Source: Medicago truncatula (taxonomy: Eukaryota; Streptophyta; Magnoliopsida; Fabales; Fabaceae). From it: a DNA stretch of 64,000 nucleotides. How positions within the stretch are numbered: the first letter of the stretch is position 1; each line of letters begins with the position of its first letter. The stretch lies in the NCBI RefSeq assembly GCF_003473485.1, contig NC_053044.1:30570091-30634090 (forward strand), written 5' to 3'. Made by a program: the position numbers and the translations under genes. Below, one piece after another: positions 22,401 through 33,690 of this stretch. Below the pieces are notes generated by a model. The model saw nothing but the letters and a program-made list of their open reading frames with translations, searched no databases and was not told where the DNA came from.

Positions 22401-25272
22401 TTTCATTGTTGTCTTTTATTTGTTTTACCTTGTTGATATCTTTTGAACCCATTGCATGTTTTCAAGCACGAGGATGACTGTTGAGAGAATTTGTTTGAGA
22501 TAGATCTATGTCTCTTCTTTGTTCTTCTCGACTGTGTTTTCGTGGTTGAAGAAATTCACTGGTTCATAATATTTTTACAGTAGCTATGATGATAAATGTG
22601 TATCCCAGCTCATTATGAGACTTTTTTGTAAGGTCCGGGAATTGAAATTTTCCACACATATATCTGAGCTTATCTTCACACACTTTTATTTTAACTTTGA
22701 TTTGTATCCTTTTCTTGTTCTTTTTCCTTGTTGCATATGGATTTTTTATTTTTTTGACAAAATAAAACTCTTAATACAAAAAGATAGAGAACCAATTTTA
22801 GATTTTGAAGGAAACTGATTTTGTTGTTAGAGATTGAGATCTTTTTTAGTCAGATCTGGGTTATCAAATAAATTATGATTATGAATGAGTATGTATAGTT
22901 AACCGTGAGAGATAAGAATGAGTTTAGTTAAGATCTATTTTATTTTATTTTTTAAAATCAATTTTTTTTTAGGGGGACAAGGAACACTCTTTTTTTAGTA
23001 TCTCTCTACCACATTCACTCTTCTATTGAGTAAAATTCAGTGGGTTTCACCGGTTTACGCGAGATCTATTTTCACATAGAAATGATATAATAATGGATAC
23101 TTTGATAAGCACAGGCTAATGAAGTCTAGGAAAAAAAAAGTTTAATGACTAAATTCTTTATTGATAATTAAAATAAGAAACTTTGGGACTAATTTTACCC
23201 ACAGACAATTAAACAATTAATAGGTGAGGCCCAAATACAAATCAAGGAGAACACAACCCCACTAGACAAACACATTCTTTCTATATAATTGGAACAAAAC
23301 TGAAATAGAAATATGATCTAAGCCATCACCAATCCAAGATCAAAGAGAACAAGCTTCAGTAATAGTAATTTCATTGCTAGCTTATATCTGGGAGGTTCAA
23401 ATATGATCTAATCTGGGAGGTTCAGATGTATTTATCTACATTTCATTGCTAGCGTATATCTTTGTAGTAATAGTAATTTCAGATACTGACCTAAGCTTCA
23501 GTATTTTTTTTTCTTCAGAAAATTATTATTAACCAATATGCTATCTGTAAATAAATTTTTTACCAAATATTATTCTGATTGTTATTTTTATCCCTTTGGA
23601 TTTTTTTACTAGGATTAAAATTTTACCAATAATATTATGCTACTGTATTTGCTAACTTTGTCTATGTCTAACAATTGAAGCATTTTTTATCTGGATATTT
23701 ACTAACTTCTGTATATTAATATTGAGCATCTTTTCAAACTCCAATTTTACTATGTGGTTTGAATTACAAAATGTATGTCCTTAATAAATTCTTATCTTGT
23801 AGGAATAGGAGCAACATGGCCTTTTCTTCTTGGTGGTCAAGCTCATTGGACAGTAGGTCTTGTGGCAACTTTGATTTCCATAAGTAGCATCATTGCCGCT
23901 GATACATTTGCATTTATTGGTGGCAAGGTATACAGGCTAATTAGTTTGCAAATAACTATTTCTATTTTTTTTCTTCTCTACAAAAGTACTGTGCTGTGTT
24001 GTGGCCGAAAATCAGTGTTAACTGTTAACTGGTTCATATAAGTCATTGATTTCACATTTAATTATCAAATTTATTTTTGTATCTTCATGCAGGCATTTGG
24101 CAGAACGCCACTTACTAGTATAAGTCCAAAGAAAACATGGGAGGGTACTATTATAGGATTTTGTGGGTGTATAGCTACATCTGTTGTCCTGTCAAAAGTT
24201 TTCAGCTGGCCTGTATCACCATTAAGGTACACTACATTTCGTTGAAGATAATGTCAGTGTGTTATGAATAATGATATATGAAGTGCCTTCTGTAAATGTT
24301 TGCTTGATAAATTGTCAGTAGTGATTTGCATAGTCTCTATTTAATATTTATTACGTTATTTTGGTGATTTGCATGGTCGCCTTCTTATGGGAAAAACTTT
24401 TCCAACTAGAGGAAACGAAGTTCCTTAAAGTTTCTTGACATGCTGGCATTCAGTATTAGTGCCAAGATTTATGGCATTAACATATTCTCAATCTTACTGT
24501 TATTGTTGAGCACCTTGCTTTCTCGAGAATTAGGTTTCTTCCTATAGTTATCTAGTTCTTGAACTTAATTGGTCACATGGTCTATACATCGCATCTAGAT
24601 TTGTTCATTAGTAGCATATAGTTTTTGATCAAGGCTTGTTACTTGTCTTATGTTAATCATTGATTAGACTTCACTCTAGTTTAAGATGAATATTCATTCA
24701 TTTTCCATCTAACTTTATTTGTCCGGTGCCCATTTATCAACAGTTGTAGTAATCTTTGGTTTTGTTTCATGGGTTTTGTCAGTGCAATAGCTCTTGGCGT
24801 TCTGACTTTCTTTGGGTCCGTTTTTGGTGATCTCACTGAATCAATGATTAAACGCGATGCTGGGGTGAAAGATTCCGGCTCCCTAATACCTGGTCATGGT
24901 AAATATTTCTGTTAGAGATGCATTGTTTATTTTTCTTGATGCAAGAAGAAATTTTACGAGATAGTAAACAAGAATAAATATATAAAGATCCTTCTAATTT
25001 GTTCATCTCTAAATTGTTATTTGGCCGATAAGTAATTTCAGGTCATTTGGTTCAAACCTTTGTTTAAGGATGTTATATTGTTGTTAAAACAAACAGTGCA
25101 GTTCAAATTGAACCTAATTTTGTTCACTATCAGAAAGTATTTGAAGGGTAAACACATTTTATTGATTTCATCTAATGCAGGTGGAGTACTAGACAGAGCA
25201 GATAGTTATGTTTTCACGGGTGCACTTGCATACTCCTTTATCAAAACCTTTCTGCCGCTTTACGGAGTATGA
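19410..25272 (+). CDS. CDS4/5: Phosphatidate cytidylyltransferase (CDP-diacylglycerol synthase), plastid type
   Basis: Seven exons joined at GT-AG sites: 19410-19625, 20603-20871, 21967-22157, 23803-23927, 24093-24226, 24783-24898, 25181-25272; 380 residues. The enzyme makes CDP-diacylglycerol from CTP and phosphatidate, feeding phosphatidylglycerol synthesis. Exon 1 encodes a Ser-rich, basic, acid-poor leader like a chloroplast transit peptide. Several hydrophobic membrane spans follow (for example residues 85-115 and exons 3-5). The CDP-DAG synthase signature lies at residues 332-358: [25 protein letters not shown], with the conserved Lys-Arg, Lys-Asp, His-Gly-Gly and Asp-Arg-x-Asp. Frames join without a break, and length is close to the plant plastid CDS4/CDS5 proteins. 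The ATG at 19410 is preferred because the frame upstream opens only with a TTG. Intron 2 contains a telomere-like 'aaccctaaaccctaaaa'. Gene identity is firm; CDS4 versus CDS5 is not resolved. Confidence 0.92.
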
Positions 25273-26149
25273 CATTGAACAGTGGTCAGTGTTTCTTCAA
25301 TTTAGTTTAGATTTCATCAATTTACCGTTTCAAACTTAATAACATCAGCAAAATATTAATATCGTAACAGTTAGGCAGTATCTCAATGGACTGACAAAGT
25401 TGATATGTTACTATTGACAGCAAATTGAGTGTAAATATATATCGAAACTCCCGGATATTTTACCTTGGATCAGAGGACGAGAATCACATACACAAAATTT
25501 GGAAAATCTTGTTGAGTGGAACAGATAGAATTTTGTGATGATCATCACTTCATCAGAAAAGGAGCAGCAGGAATTTCCTTCATCATTCCAAGACAAGGGA
25601 CCATTGTTCAAGTCAGTTTCCCATAAATGATACACAAGGGTATAAGGACCAAACAAGGGTATCATTTATTGTGTTGTGACGTGTAAATAGCCATAATTGG
25701 CTTTGAAAGAGATAGAACGGTTGCAGTTGCTGTAACTATTTTGATGTATGAGTTAGGCAGTTTTGATATTGATACCAAATAGTCTTGTTGTATTTTTTTG
25801 GTGATAAAATTACCATTCACATAATTATAACTATTGTATTACATTTTGAGTTCTATCTTGGTCTCTTTACAATTAAGCAAAATGATCATTTATCATTGTT
25901 ATTATTTTTCAAAATTAAGAGATAAAAATGTCACATTTTAGATGCAATGTATAGAGATGAATTATTCATATTCATAATCCAATTCCAACCAACTAACCAA
26001 AAGAAAGGCACCTTTTCAATCCCTTCAATTTCTTTAAAACAGCACACGTGTCTGTAAACAGTATTTTTTGACGAAAATGTCTGAAACAGAATAAATAAAT
26101 GATACAAAAGTGTACTTTCGAATATTACAAAATTGGTAATTCTTATGAA
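25273..26149. other. 3' region of the cytidylyltransferase gene and spacer
   Basis: This probably contains the 3' UTR; 'aataaa'-like signals are too common to choose one. No other gene was seen. The minus frame at 25411-25665 lies in probable UTR. Confidence 0.4.
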
Positions 26150-28343
26150 CTAGTATAGTGACCCGTGCTAGCACGGGGAAATAAAAAACTTTTTTGATCA
26201 AATGTATAGATTTTAAATTCGATATGAAAAAAATATCATCTTAATTTTATATATATTTTGAAATATCTAAACATTGCATATAACGATAAAAATATTTGGA
26301 TTATTATACTTGTACTAATTATTTGTAGTATAAGATACATTCATTGTTAAACTTAGTATATGTAATTTTCTTGCAAAAATACGCCGACGTACTGTGTAAT
26401 AATATTTGTTGACAAAATGTATTTTATTAATCATAAAAACTAAAAAATATGTATTTTTTTATATAATAGTCATTGTCACATGCATACACGTAGTCGGTAA
26501 ATGCAAACGTTTAATTTTTACGGGTGTGTATAAATATAGTTTGGGCTACAGAAACACCGATTGTTATTTGTTTTTAATTTTTACAAAACAAATGGTCTAA
26601 TGTAAATATTGTATTTTAGGGGTAACAACGATGTAAAAAAAAAGGTTCCGCGGATTGTTAAACCTGAAAAATGCATGAATTAATAGTCAATGGCAGAAAG
26701 ATCTGCTTATATAGAAATTGCATGTCTATAATGACCAGTACGCCTTACAAAGAAATTAAAAAAAAAACAATAACTTTCAATCAATGCGCAACTTTAGTTT
26801 TCTAAATTATAGCAACAACAATTCTAAAACATAACCAATGATCATACTTTTTAAAAAACTTTTCTAGAAGTAACTCGAGAGACAGCGACATAGAGTTGCC
26901 CATGCGTGAACACGGGCTTAGGAAGATAAACTCCCACTCAAGATAAAGATTGACCCTGACTTTTATTTATTGTCATTGCAAAACAAAGCGTCAATGGAAA
27001 TTATCTACGCATGAATTTGAAGGGTAGTCCTGGATCACTCGAAATAAGATTCATCCTGGGAATGAATACCTTGGTACCTGCCCTTTTTCCTGTAATTACG
27101 GTAGCAGCTATCGTGCTCTTCCCTAGATGTGTAACTGTCAGCCTTGTACCATTACACAGTCCATTGGCCTGATCGATGTTTCTCATCAGCATAACTGGAC
27201 ATCCCACCTTTAGTTTCAACCGGTGATTTGGAATTCCAGAGCTCTAAATACCATTAAGGAATTCAGTTGTGAACCACTCACTTTGGACATCAGAATTTTC
27301 ACCCGAGCGACAAACAAAATCAGAGTTTAAATACTCTTTCTCTTCACCTGGAATCAGTGAAATCATATATTCGTTAACATGTTCAACTGAATCAAGCGTT
27401 GGTGCGAGTATTCCCCTTTCTTGGAAAAATAATCTTCAGGAATTTCTACCTTCATTTCACCATTCTCATCCGAACCGTTGTTGCCGTCTCCAATTCAGAG
27501 TATCCACTTGCCAAAATTAGCAATTTCTTTCTGCTCTACAGGTACCAAAGATGCACCCAATCTCATATTAACAGTAAATCTCAACACATTAAAATAAGCA
27601 CATATCTTTGATGAATTGATTGATGCATCAACAATATACTGCCTCGTTCCTTTTCGGACAACAGGCAATATCTGCCTGATATCACCACCTAAAACTATTG
27701 TCATTCCACCAAATGGTTTAAACTCGTTTAGGGGATCATTCTTGGACATGATATCACGCATTGATCGGTCAACTGCCTCAAAACACCATCAGTGCATCAA
27801 TGGAGCCTCATCCCAAATTATCAACTTTGCAGCACGCACCAGGTCTGCCCTAGGACTATCCTTTTCCATCGTAAGCGATGATGCCTCATAATCTCAATAG
27901 GGACTGTCAGCGTCGAGTGTGCGGTTCTTCCTTCTGGTAATAGAAGAGTCATTATACCGCTAGATGCAGCATTCAATGCAATTAACCCCTTCGATCTAAC
28001 AGCAGCCGACAATGTTTTCATATAAAGGTTTTTCCAATACCACTGTAACCATATAAGAAAAAGAAACCATCGTCGTCAGAACCAACGGACTCCATGATCT
28101 TTTCATGCACATATATTTGTTCATCAATCAGCATCAGTAACATATCAGCATGTGTCTTTTACAGTTCATCTTTGTTGTAATTTAGCTCATCAACGATAAG
28201 CTTGTTTGTGAAAGTTGGCATGTCTGCTGCGTTTGGCCTGGGTATAGATTTGAAGTCAGTAAGCGACTCTCCGTTTTCCTGAAGCAACATTTCAATTTCA
28301 GTCAAACAAAGGTTCTTAAAGTTATCGTCACCGATACGCAGAT
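26150..28343 (-). mobile_element. Helitron remnant (3' end and helicase part)
   Basis: On the minus strand the element ends with CTAG followed by T (plus 26150-26153, next base 26149), and a perfect 16-base palindrome CCCGTGCTAGCACGGG lies at 26162-26177. This is the hairpin-plus-CTRR terminus of Helitrons inserted between A and T. Upstream (higher coordinates) lies a PIF1-type helicase pseudogene of the Helitron RepHel class. The Rep nuclease part and the 5' TC end were not found; similarity fades at about 28343, next to LINE sequence. Confidence 0.8.
26858..28343 (-). pseudogene. Helitron-type PIF1-like helicase pseudogene
   Basis: Minus-strand translation in pieces, from the N-terminal side: LTDFKSIPRP, NKLIVDELNYNKDEL, FFFLYGYSGIGKTFI (Walker A), LIALNAASSGI..LLLPEGRTAHS, LIIWDEAPLMH (Walker B), GGMTIVLGGDIRQILPVV, then EYMISLIPGEEKEY, VGCPVMLMRNIDQANGLCNGTRL, AMTINKSQGQSLS and VYLPKPVFTHGQLYVA.SRV. 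These are the ordered motifs of PIF1 helicases fused in Helitron RepHel proteins. In-frame stops (after the ...YNKDEL and ...APLMH motifs, and after QSLS) plus frame shifts near 27870 and 27490 show it is dead. It is not the cellular PIF1 gene. Confidence 0.85.
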
Positions 28344-28699
28344 CTGTATATTAAATGTAAAGTAACGAAATTAATATTAACACCTTTGCATGCATTTGTG
28401 TGCACGTTGAAGAGAAAGAAAAAATATTAGCTTTATATGAGAATCCTTTATATTTAAACTTATCAGCCTAAAAAATGTAGAAAATGTTGAATGGTATCGT
28501 AGAGTTAGTAACTCTTAGTTTTTTCTTTACTATATCCTAAAAAAAGTACCTTTTAACTACTTATACTACTCTACTCTAATCAGCCTTTACTATATCCTAA
28601 AAAACACACCCCTCGAAAACAACCCTGTCATCAAGGTTGGAATGTGCTAAATTTCTTAATGTGTAATAGTCTTCATATGTATCACCCTTATCCCTATTT

Positions 28700-29935
28700 T
28701 TTATTAGTGAAGTACTGTTTTGATTCTCACTTTAATTTGAACTCTTTGGTTCCACCAAGATTTTTTACTCCTAGCTAGGTCCAAAACCTATTAATTCTTC
28801 CAGTGTCTCTTTTGCTACTTTTCTAATCTCATATGTCATCTTGTTCCACGTATCATTTTCACTTCTATGTAGCTTCACACAACCTTCCTTCAAAATCTTT
28901 TGCAGAAAAACACTTTGGTTTTGATCCTTTAAATGTCACCACTTGATCCTTGTTTCCCAATCATGGCCTCTCATCTCCGCTCTTATCTTAACCCTTACAT
29001 CCATAACCAATACTATATGTTGGATGGTCAAACTCTCTCCATGTAAAACTTTAAATTCAAACAAATATTTCTGTCATAATTCCTAATAAGAAATAAATCT
29101 ATTTGAGAACATGAAATCCCACTCTTGTATGTGATAAATTTCCTTTTTATTTTCCTAAAGTAAGATTAAAAGACAAAAAAAAAAAAAAAATCTAGGATGA
29201 ATTTACCCAATGCATTTATCTCCCCAAGGCTATACCCTCATTCAAGCCTTTAAAACTTATCAAGCACTCCTTACATGCCCATTTAGACCCCCTCCTAGAA
29301 AAACATTTTCTCTTTGTGGTATATCTTGAATTTAACCTTTCAAATTTTAACTTTAGAATATTCTTCCAAACCTACCTAAGATAGGCAAACACTCATAACA
29401 TTAAAGATGTCTTATTTCCTTTAAAAAAATAAAAAATAAAAAATAAAGATGTCTTATTAAACTAAAAATTTGTGGGATACAATCAAATCTCACATCCTCT
29501 TTACATCCACAATATCCTTTTTCAATTCCTTATCCACAATAATGCATACATCATTTCTCAATCTAACTTTTCCAGTTTATCAATGCTTATATCTTGAACT
29601 ATCCAATTCTTTCCCCTTTTCACCTACCCACATAGTTTTTTGCTGGCACATAAAATTAATCTTCATTTTAGTCATAGCGTCAACTATTTCCATATATGTG
29701 ATCTAAAAAAAAAAAAAACTATTTCCATATATGTTCAAATAAGAGTACCTTTATTCCATGTTCTAAAACAGATCATACTCTCATTAACTAACTTGATTAC
29801 CCACACTCGTTTACAAAGATGTGGAGACCCTTGCTTATTTTTTACTGCATTCAGGCTGCGATGTATCCATCCTTGCTCATTTAACATTGTATTTGAGCTA
29901 TACAACGCGTTTCTTCTACGCATTGACCCAGTTTC
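28700..29935 (-). mobile_element. LINE endonuclease remnant of a second family
   Basis: Minus-strand pieces read ESMICFRTWNKGTL, GKELDSSRYK, CIIVDKELKKDIVDVKR, FLGGGLNGHV, FITYKSGISCSQIDLFLI and KWWHLKDQNQ, the order of the endonuclease domain in LINEs often annotated as 'craniofacial development protein 2-like'. Many stops are present. This family differs from the LINE pieces at 838-1580 and 7612-8210. It lies directly beside the Helitron remnant. Confidence 0.75.
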
Positions 29936-31020
29936 ACACTATTATATACCTGGTCCATGTCATAGAGATTTAAAGTGTTTCAATTAAATTCAAGTGTTCA
30001 AATTTTAATTAGTAGAATCTAGTCCAAGTCTTGAAATTTTTATAATATAGAATGTAATTTAATTATATATATTTTTAAGATTTGTTTAAAATAAAGTTAC
30101 GTGTAATTATTTATTGATCAAACCTAATGAAACTTAATTGCATCGGGTAATAGATTATAATGAAAACCGACTCATCCCATGAACACCTGTAGGCGTGGAT
30201 GCTAAAGCATGTTTGCTTAATTTCTTTTTAAATAGTTACCATCATCAATAATTAATTTTTTTTTATACCCATGACGATCACAAACTTATGTTTGCTTAAA
30301 TTTTTTTTTTTTATTGAATTATTTTTCTTACAAACGACGAAGGAATTAAATGATTGTATTTCCTATGTTAGTGGTCATTTACTATTGATTGATTTTAATT
30401 TCCTCATCAATGAAACTCTCTTCAGTTCATTAAAAAACAATGACATATTGAAAGTGCTCATCCCACTTTTACTTAAAAAAAAAGAAGTTATTTTTTAGGA
30501 CAAAAAACAGGTATATTTTTATTTTATTTTTCAGGAGAAGGAGATGGTTTGCATGGTATAATATGAGTTAGACTATCTGTTGTACTCTCTTTTATTATGT
30601 ATTAATTTCCTTAATAAAACTCAAACATTTTTTTTTGAACAATTAAAACTCAAACATTTAAATATTCAATTGTCATTCTTTATCTTTTGATAAAATATCT
30701 TTTTTAATTATGATTAATGCACATTAGGATTATAGAAATCAATACTTTTTTAATGATTTCAATAAAAAAAACTATAAAAAAACAATAAAAATCGAAATTA
30801 CTGTAAATAAAAAACTATAATAATCATTTATAGGTTTGTTTGAAGTCTAATTCGAAATGTTTTTTAGGCAAAATATCATATGATCCAAATATAAAATCAA
30901 ACACGGTTAACTTTGACTTGGATGAATCTTTTGAAGAAAAAAAAATTCAATCAAATATAGTACACTATAATTAGGATCAATATTTACATATCCAAAATAA
31001 AGTAAAAGAAAACTCTTTTA
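29936..31020. other. Gene-free, very AT-rich sequence
   Basis: No gene or element end was recognised. The open frame at 30271-30498 is low-complexity. Confidence 0.4.
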
Positions 31021-31026
31021 ATGTCA

Positions 31027-32245
31027 ATAATATAAAGGAACAATAGATTAATAGGTTTGATAAAAAAAATAGATTAAACTAATAAGTATTATTAAAAAAA
31101 ATTGGAAACCCTTTTCATTTCATTTTATCACAAGTTGATAAAATTTGACACACACACACATAAGAGTAAGATGAAGTATCAAAAAAAAATTAAAATTAGC
31201 AAATAATAGATTAATGTAATAAATTTGTAAAAGTTTAGTCTAGTGGTAAAAAGACATATCTTAGATATTAAAGACATATCACCAAATTAAATCAACTTTT
31301 GATAAAATGAAATTAACCGCTTTTTCAAAAAAGATTAATATAATTATTTTAAAAATGTCTTTAGGTTTAAATTTTTTAAAAAAGATCAAAGTATTTTTAT
31401 TCATAAATATTTCCTTTTTTTTTTATAAAAAAGTTAGTAAACAAATTAATCAATTTATTCATAAAAAATTAAATACATTATACATAACAATTATTATTAA
31501 AATTTGTCATTAAGGATAATCTTCTCATTAAAGCTGATTATTATTTGAAATCTTATAATAAAATGACTTATTTGAAGACATCATTATTCATTAAGGAAAA
31601 TATTCTCATAAAAATTAATGTTTATTCAAAATATTACAATTTGATGACTTGTTTAGGAAGTTTGTATCACATTAATATTTTTTTGGTTACAGAGGGAAAT
31701 ATCGCATTAATATATTTTATTAAATAATTATATTTTTATTATTACTTTGTTACTTGTATTTATTTGATTGGTTGTATATAACTTTGTTACTTTGTTACTT
31801 GTATTTACAAATCATGAAGAAAAAGGGGCATTCACGACACGCAACACTAAAATTTCCAATATAATATATACAATCTTCAGTTTCTTTGTCATTCTTGTAT
31901 TTGAAAAAAAAAATTAAAGAAATAGTGCACTATTTCTTAATACACTAAATTCAAACGCCTCATTATCAATGTCTTTTGCAATGTTCCATCATATGACTCT
32001 TCTTCCTCATAAACGACTTTTTGTGCGCTACAATTTCTAATCACTTTGTCTCCGTGTCTAAACTAAAAAACAATAAAAGATATAAAAATAAAAGCTTTAT
32101 GTAATCTAAATTAAAAATGAAAACGGCAATATATGTTAATGAGAATAAGAGATTAACATTTTTCAATCACATATAAACCAAAGTCTAAAAATAAAAACAG
32201 TGAAAATTGAAATTATTATTCAAATAGGAGTCATAGAAAATAATA
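31027..32245. repeat. Direct duplication, unit 1 (period about 1.28 kb)
   Basis: This unit begins 'aataatataaaggaacaata' and ends 'caaataggagtcatagaaaa'. It is nearly identical along its length to 32302-33690: 'tctagtggtaaaaagacata', 'gaagaaaaaggggcattcac', 'aaattcaaacgcctcattat' and many more anchors occur in the same order. Small open frames here are broken in unit 2, so they are probably not coding. Confidence 0.85.
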
Positions 32246-32301
32246 TGAAAATAAGAAAATAGATTAAACTAATATAAAGGAACAATAGATTAAACTAATG
32301 T

Positions 32302-33690
32302 TAATAATATAAAGGAACAATAGATTAATAGGTTTGATAAAAAAAAATAGATTAAACTAATAAGTATTATTAAAAAAACTTGGAAACCCTTTTCATTTCA
32401 TTTTATCACAAGTTGATAAAATTTGACACACACACACATAAGAGTAAGATGAAGTATAAAAAAAAAAAAAATTAAAATTAGCAAATAATAGATTAATGTA
32501 ATAAATTTGTAAAAGTTTAGTCTAGTGGTAAAAAGACATATCTTAGATATTAAAGACATATCACCAAATTAAATCAACTTTTGAAAAAATGAAATTAACC
32601 GCTTTTCCAAAAAAGATTAATATAATTATTATAAAATATCTTTAGGTTTAAATTTTTTAAAAAGATCAAATTATTTTTATTCATAAATATTTCATTTTTT
32701 TTTATAAAAAAGTTAGTAAACAAATTAATCAATTTATTCATAAAAAATTAAATACATTATACATAACAATTATTATTAAAATTTGTCATTAAGGATAGTC
32801 TTCTCATTAAAGCTAATTATTATTTGAAATCTTATAATAAAATGACTTATTTGAAGACATCATTATTCATTAAGGAAAATATTCTCATAAAAATTAATGT
32901 TTATTCAAAATATTACAATTTGATGACTTGTTTAGGAAGTTTGTATCACGTTAATATTTTTTTTGGTTACAGAGGGAAATATCGCATTAATATATTTTAT
33001 TAAATAATTATATTTTTATTATTACTTTGTTACTTGTATTTATTTGATTGGTTGTATATAACTTTTTTTTTAAGAAATATTGGTTGTATATAACTATTAA
33101 TTATTATGTGAGAGTTCACTTTAGAATTTCTTACGTGAAAAGTGTTACCGAGGGTGTCGATAAAAACTCGTGAAAAAATAATCTAAATTCATGCACATGT
33201 ATTAATATACTTGTATTATTCATGTACATGTGATATACAATAAATTAATAATTACAAATCATGAAGAAAAATGGGCATTCACGACACGCAGCACTAAAAT
33301 TTCCAATATAATATATACAATCTTAAGTTTCTTTGTCATTCTTGTATTTGAAAAAAAAAATTAAAGAAATAGTGCACTATTTCTTAATACACTAAATTCA
33401 AACGCCTCATTATCAATGTCTTTTGCAATGCTCCATCATATGACTCTTCTTCCTCATAAACGACTTTTTGTGCGTCACAATTTCTAATCACTTTGTCTCC
33501 TTATCTAAACTAAAAAACAATAAAAGATATAAAAATAAAAGCTTTATGTAATCTAAATTAAAAATGAAAACGGCAATATATGTTAATGAGAATAAGAGAT
33601 TAACATTTTTCAATCACATATAAACCAAAGTCTAAAAACAAAAACAATGAAAATTGAAATTATTATTCAAATAGGAGACATAGAAAATAA
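32302..33690. repeat. Direct duplication, unit 2, with about 190 extra bases
   Basis: The same sequence as 31027-32245. It differs by point changes and by an additional segment at about 33063-33255 ('taagaaatattggttgtata' to 'aataaattaataatt') that unit 1 lacks. The high identity implies a recent duplication. Confidence 0.85.

Noticed and set aside
27269-27891. Plus-strand frames inside the Helitron
   Set aside because: The minus strand gives ordered helicase motifs; these are shadows.
26858-28343. Cellular PIF1 helicase gene
   Set aside because: Multiple stops and frame shifts, Helitron-type motif variants, and a Helitron 3' terminus on the same strand.
31237-31290. tRNA-like 'gtctagtggtaaaaag' stretch, repeated at 32519
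   Set aside because: It resembles an A box, but no B box follows at the right spacing and no cloverleaf can be formed.
31307-31727. Two open frames (68 and 60 codons) in the first unit of the 1.28-kb duplication
   Set aside because: The second unit has small deletions that break the same frames, and the residues are those expected from AT-rich DNA.
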